NCBI GenBank assembly: GCA_036850595.1
Contig: CM072161.1
Coordinates: 7,213,905 to 7,277,904, forward strand
DNA: 64,000 bases
Source of the DNA: Rhyacichthys aspro
Taxonomy: Eukaryota > Chordata > Actinopteri > Gobiiformes > Rhyacichthyidae
Direction: 5' to 3'
Shown here: one piece after another, positions 59,701-64,000 of the stretch
Position numbering within the stretch: the stretch's first letter is position 1
Layout of the letters: each line of letters opens with the position of its first letter
The notes under the pieces: model-generated
What the model saw: the letters and a program-made list of their open reading frames with translations, nothing else
Told to the model about the DNA's origin: nothing
The model's database searches: none
Made by a program: the position numbers and the translations under genes

Positions 59701-62421
59701 CAATTTCAACTATTGACTTTGAGCACTGACGTGTGTATGATGTGGCACATCACACACAATAACTCATTCATTTGCTAAATATGTCTTGATTTTGTGGCAA
59801 ACATGGGCTGATGCAGACAGATTGCTTCAGCTACAGATGCTGACATTTCATTTGGAGCCAGAAGCAAAGGCTCCACGTTCACTGACACTCCTCAGTGAGC
59901 TTGGATTAATATCAAACTGAGTAAATGCTTAAATACAATTGTTATGCTCCATCTAGTTTTGGATGTCCTGATGTAAACATGAGTGGTCCCAGACTAATTT
60001 GAGCCTGCTCCAGTCATGCTGCTAAACATACTGCTGCATCATACACTATTTAAATTCTGCTTAGCCCTGTGTTCACAGGAATATGACTGCTCCAGGCTTA
60101 CACTGATCTAACAAAGGTTGAGACTATTTCACACCTCAATAAAGACCAATTACATGGAACTTTAAATATAAACACCCAAAATAGGCAAGAATAAAAAGCT
60201 ACATCATTTATGTATGTTGTTCTGAATCCTTGATATTGTACATGAATCTTGAAATAATGATTTGTTTATTTTAATAATAACTGAATCCTGTTTATTTTCA
60301 GAAGATCCATTCATGCCAATGCAAGTGATTTTCAAGTAGAAAATAGAATGCTGCATTATACTGGAGCATATGTTGTCACAAGGTCAAAGTTTGCACTTTG
60401 GTCTTGAGTATCACAAGCCCAATACTAGAACACTTCTAGCCACAACATCAACCGGATGTTTGAAATCTAGAACATTTGAAAAATAAAAATAAAAGCACTT
60501 CCCTCTTTGCCCTATTCCAGGCTTTTGTGAACCGACAGTGTATTACTTGTAATATTCAACTCTTTTACTACAATCAGGAGTAACAACAATGTGGTTAAAA
60601 ATACTGTAAATAAATCTTATTCTTATTCTAAGATCTAAGATTTTTAACAGCTGTTTAAAGAAAAAAATCTAGTCTGAGTAGTGGCCATAAACAGACAATT
60701 TCCTACTGCACTCTGCAATTGGTGGTCTATAACCAAGGAATGGCAAAATGCCTATACAATTCAAAAACTAATAAACAAAAAACAAAACAACTAGTCCACA
60801 TCCAAAGTTTAAAACATTCTTGGTGAGTTTTGGCTTCTCATTATGCAAACAGCCTTACAGTGACAAGCAAAGTAAACATGCATAAAGACACCTGTAGAGA
60901 TTATTACTCATCATTCTTGTATTATTTGAAATGTGCCTTTATTTCCAACAGATGTTAGACTAACCTTAGGTTCAGAGTTAAGTGAAACTGCACAGTTTCA
61001 AATGTAAGACCTCACTGACGGTAAAACAACAAAACTGTGTCATTGCGTCACTGAGTGTCCCAGGACGCACTAATGCAGAGCAAGAGCAGGAAACAGTGTG
61101 CTGCTCATTGACACAAACTAGATATCGATACTAACAAAATTTGATATGGAATGAATTTAAGTACAATGTTATTGCAGTACCTTTAAAATATTGTTACTCC
61201 GTGCAACACTAGGGGATATTGTGCTAAAAATAGCCAACACATTATATTTTACCTAATGTTAGTTGATCAATTTGGACAAGACAGAAAAGAGTCTGCAGTC
61301 TAAAACTGTATGTCATTGTAAAAAATAATCACTGACCAGCAGATATGAAGCCAACAGTAAAAATCAGGTCAGTCCATTAAACACTAAAAAGAAGTGATGT
61401 GATGAAGAACGTGTACAAATTTAAATAAGTCTATTATGGCCCAATTGATGGCTCTACCTTGTACTAGCAGCCGTGTGGTGTGAATGGCCTCTCCCTGGGG
61501 GCTGAAGGCTCGACACGTGTAGGCCCCGCGATCCTCCCGGGTGATGGATAGCACCGTCAGACTCCCGTCAGACACCTGCACACACGACATGCACGCTCTT
61601 AAATATATCCAGTTATGCATTTGGACACTCAACGAGAAGTTATTTGGCAGAAGTGACAGAAAAAGAGGGGGTTGTAAAACGACTGTGGTGTGACTCAGCA
61701 CAAACCTCAGTTACTACACCCTTAAGACGATGTTAGTCTCGCCTGCAGGATCAGAACTCAGACTAATGGAAATGCTTTCAAATTGTAAATCTTTGTTTGT
61801 GACACAAGTAAAGCACGGCTTCCTTTGTCAGAAAAAGGTGTTTACACACTTCTTTTTTCTTGTGTCTGTTTGTATTTTTATCACACACAGTACAGAAGCA
61901 ATTTTAAATGCCAGCTTAGACATGAGTTACTTTTGACTTGCTTCTGAAACAGCAGCAAATGTAGATATGTAACTCGCATATGAACAAAGCTCAGTTCATT
62001 TGAATAATTGATTTAATGTGGGGGAGTCATACCCATTCCACCATGCAGCACTCACCACCACTTGCTGCACAGAGGATAAGTGGGTCTAAGGCAGTGCGCA
62101 GTCTCTTTTAACGCATTTAAAAAGCAAAGTGTAAAGATAAATGCAAAGGGATTTTTATTTTTAGGCTTTTAAGGAAAGACAAGCCGACAATGCAAACTAC
62201 AAAGAAATAGTCTGTCCACCACTGAGCATTCCATGATTCCCAACTTGTACCATCAATATGTAAAAATACCTTGTACTTGGCACTGCTGACCATGAGGTTG
62301 CCTTCACGCAGCCAGCTGACTGAGGGTTTGGGATTACCGAAGGCCGTGCAGGTCAAAGTGATGCTACCCCCTTCCTTGGCTTCGACGTACTGAGGTGGTG
62401 TGTCCGTGAACGTGGGGGGAG
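35502..62421 (-). CDS. igsf9b: igsf9b (Turtle homologue B), Ig/FNIII synaptic adhesion protein, 5' end outside window
   Basis: Single-pass adhesion protein; mammalian IgSF9b acts at inhibitory synapses and couples to neuroligin 2 through S-SCAM/MAGI2 (family knowledge). Seventeen exons join in phase to about 1299 codons including stop. Order: Ig2 (exons 1-2), Ig3 (3-4), Ig4 (5-6), Ig5 (7-8), FNIII-1 (9-10), FNIII-2 (11-12), membrane segment VAGIVATICFLAAAVLFST then basic KQRRRKLKRKR (13), linker (14), long Pro/Ser-rich cytoplasmic exon (15), C-terminal exons (16-17). Each Ig domain keeps its two cysteines and tryptophan (LTC/YTC, FTC/YTC, IRC/YTC, IPC/WEC). TTPIELISRGPDGRFV and RIEGFPFVEE are IGSF9B hallmarks, separating it from IGSF9. 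Signal peptide and Ig1 must lie beyond 64000. Intron 7 uses a GC donor. Exons 16-17 are less certain (see findings). Confidence 0.93.
35717..36831 (-). other. igsf9b: Last igsf9b intron (predicted)
   Basis: Half of it is a PIF/Harbinger-type MITE at 36096-36648. No exon seen. Confidence 0.5.
36096..36648. mobile_element. PIF/Harbinger-type MITE, about 550 bp
   Basis: Left end GGGCCCTGTTTCACAAAG...GGTTGAACCAACTCAGAG; right end read inward GGCCCTTTTTCACAAAGCAG...GTCCAAACTCAGAG. About 40 bases of imperfect terminal inverted repeat with the GGCCC..TTTCACAAAG start common in fish Harbinger MITEs. No transposase; target duplication not clear. Confidence 0.65.
36832..36959 (-). CDS. igsf9b: igsf9b exon (in-window 16), predicted basic C-terminal exon
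   Basis: Acceptor TATCCAG, donor GCAG|GTCTGG, enters in phase 2 and leaves in phase 1, fitting both neighbours. Encodes a Lys/Arg-rich stretch, SERIDALRYQRIKKAKKM. I do not recall this segment in mammalian IGSF9B, so assignment rests on phase and position; it could belong to another gene. Confidence 0.6.
36960..40456 (-). other. igsf9b: igsf9b intron before predicted exon 16
   Basis: 3.5 kb. Contains a possible alternative terminal exon at 37905-38037 (see findings). No mobile element recognised. Confidence 0.45.
40457..42091 (-). CDS. igsf9b: igsf9b exon (in-window 15): long cytoplasmic exon
   Basis: Acceptor CTTCAG, 1635 bases. Pro/Ser-rich intracellular tail: KVSPEST, ELSLYKKTKRAI, TTPIELISRGPDGRFV, RIEGFPFVEE, YPEFRQSDEEN, SLHQVVLQPSRLSPLTQSP and EMSEITL blocks all match IGSF9B. 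It ends LSASG at donor GG|GTAGGT, phase 2; read without splicing, the donor itself supplies an in-frame TAG. Confidence 0.94.
42092..45175 (-). other. igsf9b: igsf9b intron 14
   Basis: 3.1 kb AT-rich intron. Overlapping short plus-strand frames at 43949-44378 have no recognisable similarity. Nothing else seen. Confidence 0.5.
45176..45221 (-). CDS. igsf9b: igsf9b exon (in-window 14): 46-bp juxtamembrane linker
   Basis: Acceptor TTTTAG, donor CC|GTAAGT. Encodes DPPLSITHCRKSMETP, matching human DPPLSITHCRKSLESP. Found by homology and phase. Confidence 0.9.
45447..45611 (-). CDS. igsf9b: igsf9b exon (in-window 13): transmembrane segment
   Basis: Acceptor CCGTAG, donor CGAG|GTAATG. Encodes GGLARPVVAGIVATICFLAA, a single membrane helix, then FVNKQRRRKLKRKR as stop-transfer. 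Confidence 0.94.
45612..47201 (-). other. igsf9b: igsf9b intron 12
   Basis: 1.6 kb intron with the best CTCF-like motif of the window at 46618-46632. No exon seen. Confidence 0.5.
46618..46632 (+). promoter_or_regulatory. Consensus CTCF motif
   Basis: CCAGCAGGGGGCAGC is a full match to the CTCF core CCASYAGRKGGCRSY on the plus strand. In-vivo binding is not shown. Confidence 0.5.
47202..47286 (-). CDS. igsf9b: igsf9b exon (in-window 12): FNIII-2, end
   Basis: Acceptor CTCTTAG, donor ACAG|GTGAGG. Encodes EAWYEFRVMAVMDDMISEPS then NVVGVSST, as in IGSF9B. Confidence 0.92.
47287..48106 (-). other. igsf9b: igsf9b intron 11
   Basis: No gene, repeat or regulatory pattern recognised. Confidence 0.5.
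48107..48333 (-). CDS. igsf9b: igsf9b exon (in-window 11): FNIII-2, first part
   Basis: Acceptor TTCCAG, donor CAG|GTAAAA. Encodes LTPPRCLTANRTQQGVLLTW and YVMEFRLGERWEVLDDSIP. Confidence 0.93.
48334..49176 (-). other. igsf9b: igsf9b intron 10
   Basis: Nothing recognised. Confidence 0.5.
49177..49352 (-). CDS. igsf9b: igsf9b exon (in-window 10): FNIII-1, second half
   Basis: Acceptor GAACAG, donor CTAG|GTGAGA. Encodes LKRERLGPHDWLSVAVPGG and TTYQFSVLATNKLGTGPFSE. Confidence 0.92.
49353..50614 (-). other. igsf9b: igsf9b intron 9
   Basis: AT-rich; a weak CTCF-like CCAGAAGGTGGTA at 49913-49925 and a short GCAGCAGCAGCGGCGG run near 50360. No exon. Confidence 0.45.
50615..50726 (-). CDS. igsf9b: igsf9b exon (in-window 9): FNIII-1, first half
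   Basis: Acceptor CCGCAG, donor TG|GTATGG, phase 2. Encodes TSPHAPTNIRVVASSTWANV then SWEVGYDGGYQQTFSV; the split Trp codon joins the next exon. Confidence 0.91.
50727..51327 (-). other. igsf9b: igsf9b intron 8
   Basis: Nothing recognised. Confidence 0.5.
51328..51478 (-). CDS. igsf9b: igsf9b exon (in-window 8): Ig5, second half
   Basis: Acceptor CTTGCAG, donor ATAG|GTAGCC. Encodes VGKPSKSKHNVLPRGSLQF and EDHGEWECVATNVATSITAS. Confidence 0.93.
51479..51870 (-). other. igsf9b: igsf9b intron 7, GC-AG type
   Basis: 392 bases, from GCAAGG to CTTGCAG on the minus strand. Nothing else inside. Confidence 0.75.
51871..51987 (-). CDS. igsf9b: igsf9b exon (in-window 7): Ig5, first half (GC donor)
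   Basis: Acceptor GGACAG, 39 codons: DPPKFSVVPGGEYRQEAGRE to FPNITWRK. It ends AAG|GCAAGG with no GT nearby; frame and homology (TWRK-VGKPS) fix the junction, so this is a GC-AG intron. Confidence 0.92.
51988..52450 (-). other. igsf9b: igsf9b intron 6
   Basis: Nothing recognised. Confidence 0.5.
52451..52591 (-). CDS. igsf9b: igsf9b exon (in-window 6): Ig4, second half
   Basis: Acceptor CCTCAG, donor AAG|GTACAC, 47 codons. Encodes MEDGSIRVAEVTEDSLGTYT then CMPYNALGTMG. Confidence 0.93.
52725..52867 (-). CDS. igsf9b: igsf9b exon (in-window 5): Ig4, first half
   Basis: Acceptor TTCCAG, donor AAG|GTCAGC. Encodes ARVVNMPPVIYVAIGLPGFI then RCPVDANPPVTLVKWKKDG. Confidence 0.93.
52868..55311 (-). 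other. igsf9b: igsf9b intron 4, with long purine-rich tract
   Basis: Between about 53380 and 54200 the plus strand is strongly G/A-biased (GGGAGGGGGG, GGAGGAGGAGGAG, GAGAGACGG runs), then a (TGCC)n run at about 54299-54317. Open frames here come from the biased composition. Confidence 0.55.
55312..55457 (-). CDS. igsf9b: igsf9b exon (in-window 4): Ig3, second half
   Basis: Acceptor TCACAG, donor T|GTGAGT. Encodes DLKRRVSILIDGSLIIAQVK and EDAGRYTCAPSNSLGR. Confidence 0.93.
55458..57417 (-). other. igsf9b: igsf9b intron 3
   Basis: AT-rich; no exon, RNA gene or mobile element recognised. Confidence 0.5.
57418..57559 (-). CDS. igsf9b: igsf9b exon (in-window 3): Ig3, first half
   Basis: Acceptor CTCCAG, donor AA|GTAAAG. 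Encodes PPFIVSPPENITVNISQDAF and TYTWFWEEDN, with NIT, NIS and NLT glycosylation sequons. Confidence 0.93.
57560..61457 (-). other. igsf9b: igsf9b intron 2, 3.9 kb
   Basis: Holds pentanucleotide repeats at 58263-58325. No exon recognised; open frames on the plus strand around 58400-59600 have no family-like features. Confidence 0.5.
58263..58325. repeat. Compound pentanucleotide microsatellite (TTTCA)n then (TTTAG)n
   Basis: About four TTTCA units, a T-rich bridge and about six TTTAG units in perfect tandem. Confidence 0.8.
61458..61575 (-). CDS. igsf9b: igsf9b exon (in-window 2): Ig2, second half
   Basis: Acceptor GTGCAG, donor CAAG|GTAGAG. Encodes VSDGSLTVLSITREDRGAYT then CRAFSPQGEA; DRGAYTC is the second Ig cysteine. 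Confidence 0.93.
61576..62269 (-). other. igsf9b: igsf9b intron 1 (in-window)
   Basis: Nothing recognised. Confidence 0.5.
62270..62421 (-). CDS. igsf9b: igsf9b exon (in-window 1): Ig2, first half
   Basis: Acceptor CCCCAG, donor AAG|GTATTT, enters in phase 1. Encodes PPTFTDTPPQYVEAKEGGSI, then the LTCTAFGNPKP cysteine strand and SWLREG. Confidence 0.93.
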
Positions 62422-64000
62422 CTGGGGAGGGAGAAAGAAAGAGTTTTATTCCATATGGGTTGTCATGTGTGGTGATTCTTAACAAACTGAAATGTAATGT
62501 AAAGGGTACGAGATGGAGAAGTGTTTCATGTTGTTGCTTCAAGAAAAAATGGTACAGCATTTTAAAGGAACTCTAAAAGTGTATCCGTCCTCCTCTGAGG
62601 CACCAACCAAGTGTAGATAATAACGGGAGACTGGACAATCAAACAAGTTACCAAGAGAGCACTCAATAATGCATGTGTGTAAACCTTACCTGCACTTTTC
62701 TGCCTGTCTGCCTCCACATGTCACAGACTCTATCATTTAAAATTGTAAGAAAAAGATGTGGTGGGATGTGATAGAAGCCATGCACTTAACACAGAAGAGC
62801 TGCAAAAGAGCAAAGGCTGGAGTTGGAGCCTTAATATTTATACAATATGTGCAGACACAGCACATCTGTCAAAAGACAAATTGCACACAGAGTAATAAAG
62901 CTGACATTTTCTATACAAAAAAGCTATCTTTTCATAAATTGGACAACTCTATTGTCTGTTTCAAGGACAATGAGGTCTCTGTTTAAAATAAGGTATACTT
63001 AGTAATACAGCAGTGACACAGGATTTATAGTGTAAAAACAGATCTTAACACTCTTCAATACAAGCTTCTCACTGTGGTCATTTTAAACGAAATATGGCAA
63101 CATATATTACTTAAAAATTAGCTTTAGCCACACATTTAAATGGACATTAAAGTAGTTCACTTTTATAAATGATTGAAAATCTCATTATTAGCCCCTTTCT
63201 GCAGTAGTACATAACATTGCTCCTGTCTGCTTCTCCAAACTGAAAGTGCTGACTACTCTCTAGTGTAAAACTATCTAATAAATGTATGTTAACAAAATTG
63301 TATAATATATAACTATCCCTTTAAGGACATATGTTTTATGTTGTATGTGCCTGACAAGCTGTATGTTCTAAAACCATTTTTCAAAATCCTCTCATCTAGA
63401 TTACGAGGAGGGATGAACAAACAGATTGGCGCACAACTTCCTTCCCAAAGAACGTAAGCCATGCTTACTGGTGGACTCAGCACATTTAACCCAGACAAGC
63501 CCCCTTCTTTCATCCACATGCCCACATCATTGTCTCAGCGATCCAATACAGATTTACTTCATAATGCCTGTATTGATATTCTCAATCTAATCACCTTAGA
63601 ACCAAGGCTGATCTGCTTACATGTGTAATCCTGTATGTAGCCTTTCTATTGCTACCATGTCAGTGCATCTACAACATAAACCAGGCCAGAGTGCAAAATC
63701 ATCATCTTTGCCATGTCAGCAAATCACTAATACAGATTTTATTTCATTCATATTCCCATAGGATAAATACACAATATTTAGAAAGTTCTGGTTTGTTTCA
63801 AAGATCCTGAACCATAAACCATGGAGATGCTTTAGAAAGATTTGCTTTAACTACTTGTAATATCTGTTTTAGGGCATTGTATCTACTATATGGGTTTCTA
63901 TAAAGCTCATACAGACTTTGGCCTGAATAAAAATGCTAGTCATTATACAGAGGGTGTCAGTGGTTTGACTTATCATGAGTCATCTTTAACTGCATCCTGT
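62422..64000 (-). other. igsf9b: igsf9b upstream intron, cut by the window edge
   Basis: The preceding exon, expected to end Ig1, is not found; no Ig-like or signal-peptide frame is visible to 64000. Confidence 0.5.

Noticed and set aside
63313..63525. Candidate upstream igsf9b (Ig1) exon
   Set aside because: The frame lacks Ig cysteine and tryptophan patterns and good splice sites.
1..64000. CRISPR arrays, operons, phage or bacterial genes, tRNA/rRNA genes
   Set aside because: None seen. The only tRNA-like sequences are the SINE heads, and the spliced gene structure is vertebrate.

Overview
The window is vertebrate nuclear DNA: exons split by GT-AG introns, AT-rich introns, polyadenylation signals and DNA-transposon MITEs, with no prokaryotic features. 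The three protein genes are clear orthologues of vertebrate genes, and the compact introns plus hAT, PIF/Harbinger, tRNA-SINE and Penelope-type relics point to a ray-finned fish, probably a percomorph teleost (inference). All three genes lie on the minus strand, head to tail.

Layout, left to right. 1-~715 looks like the 3' end of a plus-strand gene that enters from outside; on human synteny pknox2 would be expected, but no coding sequence is visible. 2313-15721 is fez1 (kinesin-1 adaptor), nine coding exons rebuilt in phase to 399 codons plus stop, with a 3'UTR to ~1430 and a probable non-coding first exon and promoter near 18.7-19.0 kb. 19-22 kb is intergenic and holds a decayed Penelope-like retroelement. 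22184-28448 is cfap58, 18 coding exons (865 codons plus stop), with a promoter carrying an RFX X-box-like motif and a TCTCGCGAGA element. ~29.0-35.5 kb has no credible gene and is best read as a very long 3'UTR of igsf9b. 35502-62421 is igsf9b (Turtle homologue B), 17 coding exons covering Ig2-Ig5, two FNIII domains, the membrane segment and the cytoplasmic tail; the signal peptide and Ig1 exons lie beyond the right edge.

The genes do not form a pathway: fez1 and igsf9b act in neurons (axonal transport; synaptic adhesion), cfap58 in motile cilia and sperm flagella. I found no new biological system. The best second-look items are two GC-AG introns needed to keep frame (one in cfap58, one in igsf9b), a predicted igsf9b C-terminus ending in a class I PDZ ligand (T-L-L) whose upstream donor itself encodes an in-frame stop, a possible alternative igsf9b terminal exon near 38.0 kb, the cfap58 ciliary promoter, several CTCF-like motifs, and datable MITE/SINE insertions.

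Exon borders were read by hand from splice sites, frame continuity and similarity to remembered family sequences; no alignment was run.
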